This document shows, piece by piece, positions 24,956-33,472 of a stretch of 64,000 nt of DNA; within the stretch, counting starts at the first letter, position 1; the number at the start of each line of letters is the position of its first letter. Origin of the DNA: CAZJHX01 sp964545715 (lineage in GTDB: Bacteria; Myxococcota_A; UBA9042; GCA-2863065); the NCBI GenBank assembly GCA_964545715.1, contig CAZJHX010000004.1, positions 1 through 64,000 on the forward strand. The letters run 5' to 3'. Position numbers and translations under genes: made by a program. A model generated the notes under the pieces. That model was not told the origin of the DNA. It ran no database searches and saw only the letters and a list, made by a program, of their open reading frames with translations.

Positions 24956-27218
24956 GCATCCGCAGGTTGATTCGGATCGACTCCTGTGACGCCAGCAGCT
25001 GCTCGCGGACCGCGGCGGGATCGGCCACCTCTGAGCGGTCGGCGGCGTCCGCATCCAAGAACGGCATGAGCGCGTCGCGCACCGCCGGCGTCAGCGTGGT
25101 CTCCAGGTACTCCAGCGAGGTCCCGCGCAGGCTGCGGTCGGTGGTGTGCAGGCCCTGGTACGCCACCCGCATCGGGCGGCCTGGCGGGACCAGCGCCAGC
25201 AGTCGGAAGACGTGCTCCAGGCTGCGGTTGCGGCGGGTCTCCAGCACGTCTTCCAGCAGCGGATCGGTCGTCTCGTCGGCGGTCTGATCCAGCAGGCGCC
25301 GGCTGTTCCATATGCGCTCTCCCACCTTGAGCTCTCGCAGGACGGCCTCGTTGACCGCCTGGGGCGCGATCTTTGTGCCGGCCGCCTCCAAACGGGCAAG
25401 CGCGCCCGCACAGCGAAAGCGCACTTCGAAGCGTCGGTCGCTCAGCGCCACCAGCAGCCCTGCGACGGCCTTTTCCGGATCCGCGCGGTGCATGACCAGG
25501 GGGATGCGTCGCCGAATTGTGAACTCTTCATCGGGGTCCGCCAGCGCCGCCAGCAGCGCGTCGGTCGCCTCCAGCGCCATGTCGCCCAGGCGATCCGCCA
25601 CCGGCTCCAGTACGGCATCCCAGCCCAGCAGCTTGATGAGGGCCGGCGCCAGCGATCCGTCCAGCGGCTCGTGCGACTTCAGCCGCTCCACGATGCGGTC
25701 GGCGTCGTCGCACGCCAGGATGTCGGCGTCCGTCTCCTCGGGCGCTTCTTCCGGCTGCGGGGCGGGCGTCGGCCTCTTTCGGCGCCGCGTGGCGAGGCCC
25801 AGGTCGAACTCGACGGACAGCAGGCTGCGCGACAGCAACAGCTCGGAGTTTCCGGCGTCGCTCTGGTCCCGTGACTGGCGTAGCTCGGCGATCGCGTCGC
25901 GCAGGTTGGCCGCGCCCAGCGTGTTCAAAATGGCCGACCGGGTGGTCGCGTCGTTGATGTCGTCCAGGTCCAGCTGGACCGCCTTGTTGACGAGGCTGCG
26001 CTCCAGCGAGGCGACGTAGCCCGAGTGCAGTCGCCGCGTGAGCACCAGCGCCACGACGCAGAAGACGATAGCCATGATCATGAGGCCGGGGTTCGTCAGG
26101 TTCGCCGGCAGCAGCAGCAGCGCTATGACCGCCAGGCTGCCGATGATGTCGCCGGCGCGGTCGAAGGCGACGTCGATCAGGGTCTTGGTCGCGCGCTTCT
26201 CGGCCGGAGGTATCGGCGTGTAGAACAGCTCGTAGCCCGAGCGGAACAGCGACGATCGCAGCACTGCCTCGGCTCCGCGGGCGAAGGAGGCCGCCCATAG
26301 TCCCGGGATCAGCAGGGCGCCGGCGCCACCGACCAGCACCGTCGCGGGCAGGGCAGCCACCGTGCCCGCCAGCCCCAGCTTCTCCAGCGACAGCTTGCTC
26401 AGGCCCCACTGCACGGAGAACGTCAGCACGCCCACCACTGTGTAAAACAACGCAAAGAAGCGCAGCAGGCCGTCGCCCGACCCGTGATGCGCCGCCGCGT
26501 GCTCCTTGAAGGCGTAGTCCACCAGGGTCGAGGTGATGTTCAAGACCAGCAGCAGCAGCGCCAGGTTTACGAGATGACGCGAGCGCTTCAGGATGGCGAA
26601 CGCGCGCTCGCCGGAGGCATCGTCGGCGGCCGCCAGCTCTTCGTGCTCCTGAGTGGTTCGCAGCGACCGGACCAGCCACCAGCAGCCGGCGTGCATCAGG
26701 GCCAGGGACGGCAGCATGAAGCCCACACCGACGGTTGCGGCGATGCGCTCGGCAAATAGGCCGCCCAGCAATCCGCCCAGGGTGGCGCCGCCCGCGATGC
26801 GCGCCATCTGCTGCTTGGCTTCCCGCGGATCGTAGCGCTCGGTGACCAGGGACCAGAACCCCGAGATGAGCACGGCCCCCATCCCCGCGACCTGCAGATA
26901 CAGCAGCACGCCCGCGACGCCGGGCGCGACGGCGCTGACCCCCCAGATGACCAGCAGCAGCATCGTGCTGAGCCCGAAGGCGGCGGGCACCAGCTGGGAG
27001 GGGCCGAGTCGGCGCATCAGCACGGTGACCAGCTGCACGACGATGATGCTGGTGACGGCGGCAGCGATCAGCATGATCGGCAGGCGCGAGACATCAAAGG
27101 CGGTCAGGAAGAGCGCGTCGCGCGTGGCTTTGGCGGCGGTCTGCTGCGCGATCATCACCATGGCGGTGGTCGTCGCCGCTCGTGCGATGAGCTTCTGCTC
27201 CTGGGCCTGGCCGGACAC
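24909..27218 (-). CDS. MFS/nucleotide-transporter-like membrane protein with C-terminal HEAT-like region
   Basis: 769 residues from GTG 27218. Residues 1-430 are about twelve membrane helices. The early phrase AAKATRDALFLTAFDVSRLP and the later FELFYT-like loop YELFYTPIPPAEKRATKTLID match bacterial proteins related to the Npt/Tlc ADP/ATP-exchanger family and its MFS relatives. Residues about 440-760 are soluble, helical and HEAT-like (repeated LLVALSDRRFEVRFRCAGALARL pattern broken into shorter helices). In characterised relatives from intracellular bacteria the transporter imports nucleotides; free-living bacteria with HEAT-fused versions have no established substrate. The start codon is 101 bases from the divergent giant-kinase gene. 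Confidence 0.75.
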   Translation of the reverse strand: MSGQAQEQKLIARAATTTAMVMIAQQTAAKATRDALFLTAFDVSRLPIMLIAAAVTSIIVVQLVTVLMRRLGPSQLVPAAFGLSTMLLLVIWGVSAVAPGVAGVLLYLQVAGMGAVLISGFWSLVTERYDPREAKQQMARIAGGATLGGLLGGLFAERIAATVGVGFMLPSLALMHAGCWWLVRSLRTTQEHEELAAADDASGERAFAILKRSRHLVNLALLLLVLNITSTLVDYAFKEHAAAHHGSGDGLLRFFALFYTVVGVLTFSVQWGLSKLSLEKLGLAGTVAALPATVLVGGAGALLIPGLWAASFARGAEAVLRSSLFRSGYELFYTPIPPAEKRATKTLIDVAFDRAGDIIGSLAVIALLLLPANLTNPGLMIMAIVFCVVALVLTRRLHSGYVASLERSLVNKAVQLDLDDINDATTRSAILNTLGAANLRDAIAELRQSRDQSDAGNSELLLSRSLLSVEFDLGLATRRRKRPTPAPQPEEAPEETDADILACDDADRIVERLKSHEPLDGSLAPALIKLLGWDAVLEPVADRLGDMALEATDALLAALADPDEEFTIRRRIPLVMHRADPEKAVAGLLVALSDRRFEVRFRCAGALARLEAAGTKIAPQAVNEAVLRELKVGERIWNSRRLLDQTADETTDPLLEDVLETRRNRSLEHVFRLLALVPPGRPMRVAYQGLHTTDRSLRGTSLEYLETTLTPAVRDALMPFLDADAADRSEVADPAAVREQLLASQESIRINLRMLRLTDRQNPLNPENK

Positions 27219-27234
27219 GGCGCGAGAATACCCG

Positions 27235-27306
27235 ACTTGGCATGTCGTTTGTGTATTAAGGGTCGCGGAGGCCCACCACTTGCCATGTCCCTTGTGTGTA
27301 TTAAGG
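27235..27306. repeat. Imperfect direct repeat in the divergent promoter region
   Basis: Two copies of ACTTGsCATGTC-N-TTGTG-(TG)-TATTAAGG lie at 27235-27261 and 27278-27306, 43 bases apart start to start, in the 101-base space between the transporter gene and the giant kinase gene. The second copy ends 13 bases before the kinase GTG. Could be tandem operators or a duplicated promoter; the TGGCATG and TTGT elements loosely recall a -24/-12 promoter but lack the conserved GC at -12. Confidence 0.6.
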
Positions 27307-27319
27307 TTGGAGCCTGCCT

Positions 27320-30300
27320 GTGGTTCGAGTGCTCCCAGCCGAGGTGGCCGGTTACGACGTCGGCGACCTGATTATTCGCAGCGCCAATGCCTCGATACTG
27401 AGAGGGCGGCGCCGGGCGGACCAGAGCAGCGTCGTCTTGAAGGTCCTGGATAAGACTAACGCCGGTCCTGCGGACGTGGCCGCGCTGCGGCGCGAGTTCG
27501 AGCTGACCCAGGCTATCGACTCCGAGCATGTGATCCGGGTCTTCGACCGGGTGCTGGTCGGCGATTCGCTGGCGCTGGTCTTCGACGGGGTGGAGGCTTT
27601 TTCTCTGCGGGCCGCCATCGCCGGCGGTGAGCTGCAGCTTGAAGAGAAGCTGCACATCGCGCAGCGGCTGGCGCTTGGGCTTGGGGCCGTGCACGGCGCG
27701 GGCATTCGGCACAACGACGTGACGCCTGGCAACGTGCTGGTCAACCGAGACAGCGGGCTGGTGAAGATCATCGACTTCGGGCTCGCGCGCGCTACCGGAC
27801 CGGCGGGCGACCAGCAGCTGACGGGCGAGATCGTCGGCACCCTGGCGTATACCGCGCCCGAGCAGACGGGCCGCATGAACCGCAAGGTCGACTATCGGGC
27901 CGACCTGTACTCGATGGGCGCCACCCTCTACCACCTGTTTGTGGGCCGCCCCCCGTTTCCGCCGATGGATCCGCTGGAGCTGCTGCACGCCCACATGGCG
28001 CGCCGCCCGATCGCGCCTCGGCTTGCCGACAAGAGCGTGCCGGAGCCGGTCAGCGACATCATCGTCAAGCTGCTGGAGAAGACGGCGGAGGATCGTTATC
28101 AGACGGCGCAGGCGGTTGCGGCGGACCTGCAGCTGTGCCTGACCAGTCTGCGCGAGCACGGGGTCGTCAAGCCGTTCGTGCTGGCCCAGTCCGACATCCC
28201 GCACACGCTGACCGTCAGCCAGAAGCTGTACGCCCGTGACGCGGAGGTCAAGACCATCCTCAGCGCGTTTGACCGCGTGGTCGGCGGGGCCAGCGAGGCG
28301 ATCTTCGTGCACGGCCCGTCCGGCACCGGCAAGAGCGCGCTGGTGCGTGAGATCCAGCGTCCGGTCGTCTCGCGGCGCGGCTATTTCGTGGCGGGCAAGT
28401 TCGATCAGGCCTATCGCGACCGTCCGCGGAGCGGCTTTGCTCAGGCCTTTCGCTCGCTGGTCAGCCAGCTGCTGACCGAGCCGCAGGGTCGGGTCGCGCT
28501 GTGGCGTGAGCGCTTCAAGGAGAGCCTGGGCGACGAGGCCGGCGTGGTCATCCAGATGGTGCCCGAGCTGGCGCACCTGGTCCCGGATGCCCCTGAGGTG
28601 CCCGAGCTGCCGCCGCGCGAGGCCCAGGCGCGCTTCAGCCGGCTGTTTCGGGCGTTCTTGCGCACGGTGACATCGCACGGCGACCCGCTCGTCGTGTTCC
28701 TGGACGGGCTGCAGTGGGCGGATACCGCTACCGTCGAGATCATCGGTGATCGCATCATGGATCGCTCGATTCAGCGCATGCTGCTGGTTGTTGCCTATCG
28801 GTGCGATGAGCTGACGGAGGGACACGCCCTGCGCGCGGTGACCCGGCGGATCAAAGACGCCGGCCTGGCGCCGCAGCGGATCTTTCTGCAGCCGCTGTCC
28901 CAGGACGACGTTGGCGAGCTGCTGGTCGACACGGTTGGCGTCGAGGCGCCCGACCTGGCGGCGGTCGTGTTCAAAAAGACGGGAGGCAACCCGTACTTTG
29001 TCCACGAGTTTCTTCAGGAGACATACGACAGCGGCCTGTTGAGCTTCGATCACGAGGCCCGCGCATGGCGTTGGGATCTGGCGGGGATCGAGGCGCAGCG
29101 CAGCACCGGCAACGTGATCGACCTGCTGGCGGCTCGCCTGAAGCAGCTGCCGGACGACACGCGCCGCATCCTGGCCACCGGCGCGGCGATCGGGATCCAG
29201 TTCGACATCCGGACGCTGGCGGCGGCGTGTCAGCTGCCGGGCTGCGGTCATCGCGGTGTTTTGAAGGCGCTGCTGCCCGCGGTGGACGCGGGCCATCTGA
29301 CCCCGGCGGACAGCAACTTTGAGCCGGCGCGTGCGCTGGTCGACACGGACACCGACCAGCAGTTCTGCTTTATGGGGCTGTCGCTGCGCTTTGTGCACGA
29401 TCGGGTGCAGCAGGCGGCGCTGGAGTCGCTTGCGGAGGCGGATCGGCTGGCGCTGCATCGAACGCTGGGCGAGGAGCTGCGGTCACGGCTGCCGGCGCAG
29501 GGTGGTACCGAGATCTTCGACGCGCTGAATCACCTGAACGTCGCGCGCTCTCTGATCACCGACGACGCGGGGCTCTACGACCTGGCGCGCTTGAACCTCC
29601 GTGGCGCCGAGGAGGCCAACGCGACCGCGGCGTTTCAGGCGGCGTACACCTACTTTGATCACGCACAGGATTGCCTGCCCGACGACAGCTGGGCAATGGA
29701 GCAGCGGCTGTCATTTGATGTGGTCGCCGGCCGACTGGAGGCGCTGGCGACGCTGAGTCGGATGGACGAGGCGGTCGCGTTGTACGATGAGCTGGCCAAG
29801 CGGGCGCGCGGGCGGGCTCAGCGCAATCGGCTGCACATGACGATGATCGATGTGCAGACCCGCATGGGCAACTACAACGCCGCTGTGGGGCATGCTCGCA
29901 AGGCGCTGTCCTTCTTCGATATAAAGTTGCCTGAAGAGGTGTCTGAGGTCGAGGCCGACCTGGCGGCAGCGATCGCGCGGGTAGAGCGCCGGCTTGGGGG
30001 ACGGTCTCCGATGTCGCTGGTCGACATGGAGGCGCTGGACGACGGCGAACAGCAGGCGGTTGTTGATGTGCTGCTGCGCGCGAGCATCCCCGGCTTCTTT
30101 CTGAAGAGCCCGTTGGGGTCGCTTATGAGCGTGCTGCTGCTGGACATCTCGCTGGAGTACGGCGTGTCGGGTCCCACCGCATACGCGGCGGCCAACTACC
30201 CGGCAGCGTGCCGACTGATCAGTCCGGGGATCACGGACGAGCGGCGCTGGTCGGAGGCGGCGCTGAAGATCGCGGACCGCTTTCCAGACAAGGCGATCTT

Positions 30301-33300
30301 CGCGCGTCTGACCGGCATCGTCGCGTCCGCCAACGGCCCGGTGTTAGGCCTGCAGACCACGCTGGAGCTGGTCGAGCGTGGTATCGAGGCGGCGACGGAC
30401 ATCGGCGATCACATCCCCGGTACGTTCAACCGCATGCTGCGCGTCTGGCTGGAGCTGCTGGAGGGGCGCCCGATCTCGGTCGTACAAGGCCATGTGAAGG
30501 AGGCCATGTTTTTTGCCGAGCAGGCGGGTTTCGCCGACATGAAGCGCGAGCTGATGCTGTACCGCCAGTACCTGCGAACGTACACGGGCGACACGCTGGC
30601 GCCCGACTCGCTGGGGTCGGAGGACTTTGACGAGTCCGAGCTGCTGTATGGATCGCCCGATGACCTGCTGAAGCGCGCGGACAACGGCATTCGCCTGATG
30701 AAGGCGCGCTCCACGAGCATGATGGGCCACCCACGGATGAGCTGGGAGGCGTCGGCGCCGTTGACGCAGATGTTCGACAAGTATCGCTACTCGACGTTTT
30801 CGCAGCTGGAGCACCACTTTGAGCGTGGGTTGGCGGCGGCGCAGCTGATTCGGCTGGAGGGCGACACCGACGGCACATTCAGGGCGGCGGTGGAGGCGGC
30901 CAGCGCGATGATGGCGCCGTTCTTGGCCCAGAACGCTGTCGACTATGGACCACGGCACACTCTGATCCAGGCGGAGATGGCGGATGTGGACGGCGACGTG
31001 ACCGGCGCCATGCGGCATTACGATGACGCTATCGACGGCTTCGCGGCCCGCGCGGCGCTGCGCTACAACGGCATGGCCCAGGAGCTGGCCGGACGCTTCT
31101 ATCACCGGCGCGGGCACGATCGGATCGCGGCGGGCTATCTCTCGGACGCGCGACGGCTGTTTCGCCTGTTTGGTGCGACCGCCAAGGTGGCGGCGATGGA
31201 GGCCGAGTTCGGTCCGCTGCTCGCCACGCGGCGCGAGGCCGGCGAGAGCTCGTCGCCGGCGTCGACAACGGGCAGCGGCGGCGACGGTGGGGCGCTGGAT
31301 CTGGAGGCGGTCGTCCGCGGTGCGCAGGCTGTGTCCGGGATCACCCACGTCGACAAGCTGATGGACACGCTGTTGGGCATCCTGGTGGAGCAGTCCGGGG
31401 CTGAGCGGGCGCTGCTGTTCGTCACCGTCCGCGGCGACTGGGTGCTGGGGGGCGAGCGCACGGCCGATCAGGCGCTGGACCGGCTGACCACGTTTGTCCC
31501 ATTGGACGAGTACGATGGGGCGGCTCGCTCGGTGGTGCACTACGCGCGGCGCACCCAGCAGTCGGTCCGCATCGACCAGGCGTCGACCGAGGACACGTTC
31601 GCGCGCGACCCGTACATCCAAGAGCACAAGCCCCGCTCCATCCTGTGCCTGCCGTGCGTGCACCAGGGCCAGGTCGTGGCGATCATCTACCTGGAGAATC
31701 GGCAGGCAGCGGCGGCGTTCAGCGCGCGGCGGACGACGGTGCTGGAGATGGTGGCCGCGCAGGCGGGCGTGTCGCTGAAGAACGCGATGTTGGTGCGCGA
31801 TTTACGCCGCGCGACGGAGCGGCTGGAGCAGTCCAACGAGGCGCTGGCCGACTACAGCAAGGCGCTGGAGAAGGACGCTGAGGCGCGCTTTGTCGTCGAC
31901 TCGCTGGCCGGTGAGAGCCCGGCGATACGTGAGCTGACCAAGCACGTTGAGGATGTGGGCCCGCAGGACACCACGGTGCTGCTGCTGGGCGAGCGCGGCA
32001 CCGGCAAGGAGCTTGTGGCGCGCCGGATCCACGCGCTGTCGGCCGGCGAGGGACGCTTCATCAAGATCCGCGGCTCGGCGGTGGCGGCGGACTCGGCGGC
32101 CTGGGAGCGCACGGCCATGGCCGAGGGCGGCACGCTGTTTCTGGACGGCATCGGCGACCTGCCGCGGGCGTTTCAACAGCAGCTGCACGAGCGGCTTTCG
32201 GAGGGCGCCCCATATCGGCTGGTCGTGAGCGCGGGCAGCGATCCGACGCAGCTGATGACGTCGGGCCGGCTGTCGGAGGATCTCTTTTACTCGATCGGCG
32301 TCTTCCCCGTCCGCGTGCCGTCTCTGCGGGAGCGGCGCGAGGACATCCCGGTGCTGGTAAAGCTGCTGCTGGAGCGCCTGGCCAAGAAGCTTGGCAAGAC
32401 GCTGGAGGCGGTGACGGAGGAGTCGCTGGAGCAGCTCAAGAAGTATAGCTGGCCGGGCAACGTGACCGAGCTGATCAGCGTGCTGGAGCGCGGGGCTATC
32501 GTCGCGGAGTCGAATGTGATCGACGTCGTTGAGGGGCTCAACCTGGGGCCCGACGAGGGCGCGAGGCTCGGCAGCTATCAGCTGGTAGAGCGCATCGGCG
32601 CGGGCGGCATGGGCGAGGTCTGGCGGGCAAAGCACGCGCTGCTGAGACGGCCGGCGGCGATCAAGCTGGTGCCGCAGGAGCTGTTCGGTGCACAGGACGG
32701 GACTGCAGCGCAGCCGCTGCTCAAGCGCTTTGAGCGTGAGGCCCAGGCGACGGCGGCGCTGCAGTCGCCCAATACCGTGCAGCTCTTCGATTACGGGGTC
32801 AGCGAGACCGGCACCTTCTATTACGTGATGGAGCTGCTGGACGGGATGGATCTCGAGAGCGCGATCGAGCGCTTTGGACCGATGCCTGCCGAGCGCGTGG
32901 TCCACATCTTGATCCAGGCGTGCCGATCGTTGGCCGAGGCGCACAACCGCGATCTGGTCCATCGGGACATCAAGGCGGCCAACATCTATCTGTGCCGGGT
33001 CGGCCTCGAGGTCGACGTGGTGAAGGTGCTGGACTTCGGCCTGGTGCGGCGCGTGGACGACTCGGACGACGAGACCCGCTTGACCCAAAAGGGCCATGTG
33101 GGCGGTACGCCGGCGTACATCGCGCCCGAGACCGCGCTGGATGAGGGCGACGTCGACGCCCGGGCCGACCTGTACGCGCTGGGCTGCGTGGCTTTCTGGC
33201 TGCTGACGGGGCAGCTCGTCTTTGACGCGCCGAGCGTGGTGAAGCTGCTGCTCAAGCACATCAGCGAGAAGCCGGTGGCGCCGTCCGAGATCAGCGAGAT

Positions 33301-33472
33301 GGAGATCCCCGAGGCGCTGGATGCGATCGTGATGCAGCTGTTGGAGAAAGACCCGGATGCGCGGCCCGCGTCCGCTCGTGAGCTGATGCGGTTGTTGGAG
33401 GCGGTGCCGCTGCGACACGCGTGGACCGGAGAGCGAGCAGAGCGCTGGTGGGGGACGCACCGACCCGCATGA
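27320..33472 (+). CDS. Giant fusion: Ser/Thr kinase, AAA ATPase, GAF, degenerate sigma-54-type AAA+, second Ser/Thr kinase
   Basis: 2050 residues; GTG 27320 follows TTGGAG. Kinase 1 (about 10-275) has VVLKVLD, HNDVTPGN near 130, IDFGLAR and APEQTGRMNR, as in PknK-like kinase/ATPase hybrids. A STAND-type predicted ATPase follows (Walker A HGPSGTGKSALV near 331, FLDGLQWAD), then a long helical, probably TPR-like stretch (700-1300) and a GAF domain (about 1330-1500). An AAA+ segment of the sigma-54-activator type (about 1535-1740) keeps Walker A (GERGTGKE) and WPGNV, but lacks the GAFTGA loop and has Gly1610 in place of the Walker B Glu. Kinase 2 (about 1750-2030) is canonical: GAGGMG, HRDIKAAN, LDFGLVRR, GTPAYIAPE. 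No membrane helix or HTH is seen. It heads a coupled operon with three envelope genes. Probably a cytoplasmic signal integrator. Confidence 0.92.
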   Translation: MVRVLPAEVAGYDVGDLIIRSANASILRGRRRADQSSVVLKVLDKTNAGPADVAALRREFELTQAIDSEHVIRVFDRVLVGDSLALVFDGVEAFSLRAAIAGGELQLEEKLHIAQRLALGLGAVHGAGIRHNDVTPGNVLVNRDSGLVKIIDFGLARATGPAGDQQLTGEIVGTLAYTAPEQTGRMNRKVDYRADLYSMGATLYHLFVGRPPFPPMDPLELLHAHMARRPIAPRLADKSVPEPVSDIIVKLLEKTAEDRYQTAQAVAADLQLCLTSLREHGVVKPFVLAQSDIPHTLTVSQKLYARDAEVKTILSAFDRVVGGASEAIFVHGPSGTGKSALVREIQRPVVSRRGYFVAGKFDQAYRDRPRSGFAQAFRSLVSQLLTEPQGRVALWRERFKESLGDEAGVVIQMVPELAHLVPDAPEVPELPPREAQARFSRLFRAFLRTVTSHGDPLVVFLDGLQWADTATVEIIGDRIMDRSIQRMLLVVAYRCDELTEGHALRAVTRRIKDAGLAPQRIFLQPLSQDDVGELLVDTVGVEAPDLAAVVFKKTGGNPYFVHEFLQETYDSGLLSFDHEARAWRWDLAGIEAQRSTGNVIDLLAARLKQLPDDTRRILATGAAIGIQFDIRTLAAACQLPGCGHRGVLKALLPAVDAGHLTPADSNFEPARALVDTDTDQQFCFMGLSLRFVHDRVQQAALESLAEADRLALHRTLGEELRSRLPAQGGTEIFDALNHLNVARSLITDDAGLYDLARLNLRGAEEANATAAFQAAYTYFDHAQDCLPDDSWAMEQRLSFDVVAGRLEALATLSRMDEAVALYDELAKRARGRAQRNRLHMTMIDVQTRMGNYNAAVGHARKALSFFDIKLPEEVSEVEADLAAAIARVERRLGGRSPMSLVDMEALDDGEQQAVVDVLLRASIPGFFLKSPLGSLMSVLLLDISLEYGVSGPTAYAAANYPAACRLISPGITDERRWSEAALKIADRFPDKAIFARLTGIVASANGPVLGLQTTLELVERGIEAATDIGDHIPGTFNRMLRVWLELLEGRPISVVQGHVKEAMFFAEQAGFADMKRELMLYRQYLRTYTGDTLAPDSLGSEDFDESELLYGSPDDLLKRADNGIRLMKARSTSMMGHPRMSWEASAPLTQMFDKYRYSTFSQLEHHFERGLAAAQLIRLEGDTDGTFRAAVEAASAMMAPFLAQNAVDYGPRHTLIQAEMADVDGDVTGAMRHYDDAIDGFAARAALRYNGMAQELAGRFYHRRGHDRIAAGYLSDARRLFRLFGATAKVAAMEAEFGPLLATRREAGESSSPASTTGSGGDGGALDLEAVVRGAQAVSGITHVDKLMDTLLGILVEQSGAERALLFVTVRGDWVLGGERTADQALDRLTTFVPLDEYDGAARSVVHYARRTQQSVRIDQASTEDTFARDPYIQEHKPRSILCLPCVHQGQVVAIIYLENRQAAAAFSARRTTVLEMVAAQAGVSLKNAMLVRDLRRATERLEQSNEALADYSKALEKDAEARFVVDSLAGESPAIRELTKHVEDVGPQDTTVLLLGERGTGKELVARRIHALSAGEGRFIKIRGSAVAADSAAWERTAMAEGGTLFLDGIGDLPRAFQQQLHERLSEGAPYRLVVSAGSDPTQLMTSGRLSEDLFYSIGVFPVRVPSLRERREDIPVLVKLLLERLAKKLGKTLEAVTEESLEQLKKYSWPGNVTELISVLERGAIVAESNVIDVVEGLNLGPDEGARLGSYQLVERIGAGGMGEVWRAKHALLRRPAAIKLVPQELFGAQDGTAAQPLLKRFEREAQATAALQSPNTVQLFDYGVSETGTFYYVMELLDGMDLESAIERFGPMPAERVVHILIQACRSLAEAHNRDLVHRDIKAANIYLCRVGLEVDVVKVLDFGLVRRVDDSDDETRLTQKGHVGGTPAYIAPETALDEGDVDARADLYALGCVAFWLLTGQLVFDAPSVVKLLLKHISEKPVAPSEISEMEIPEALDAIVMQLLEKDPDARPASARELMRLLEAVPLRHAWTGERAERWWGTHRPA

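Noticed and set aside
27155..29458. 767-codon minus-strand frame opposite the giant kinase
   Set aside because: Shadow of the kinase and ATPase domains; no signal, motif or ribosome site.
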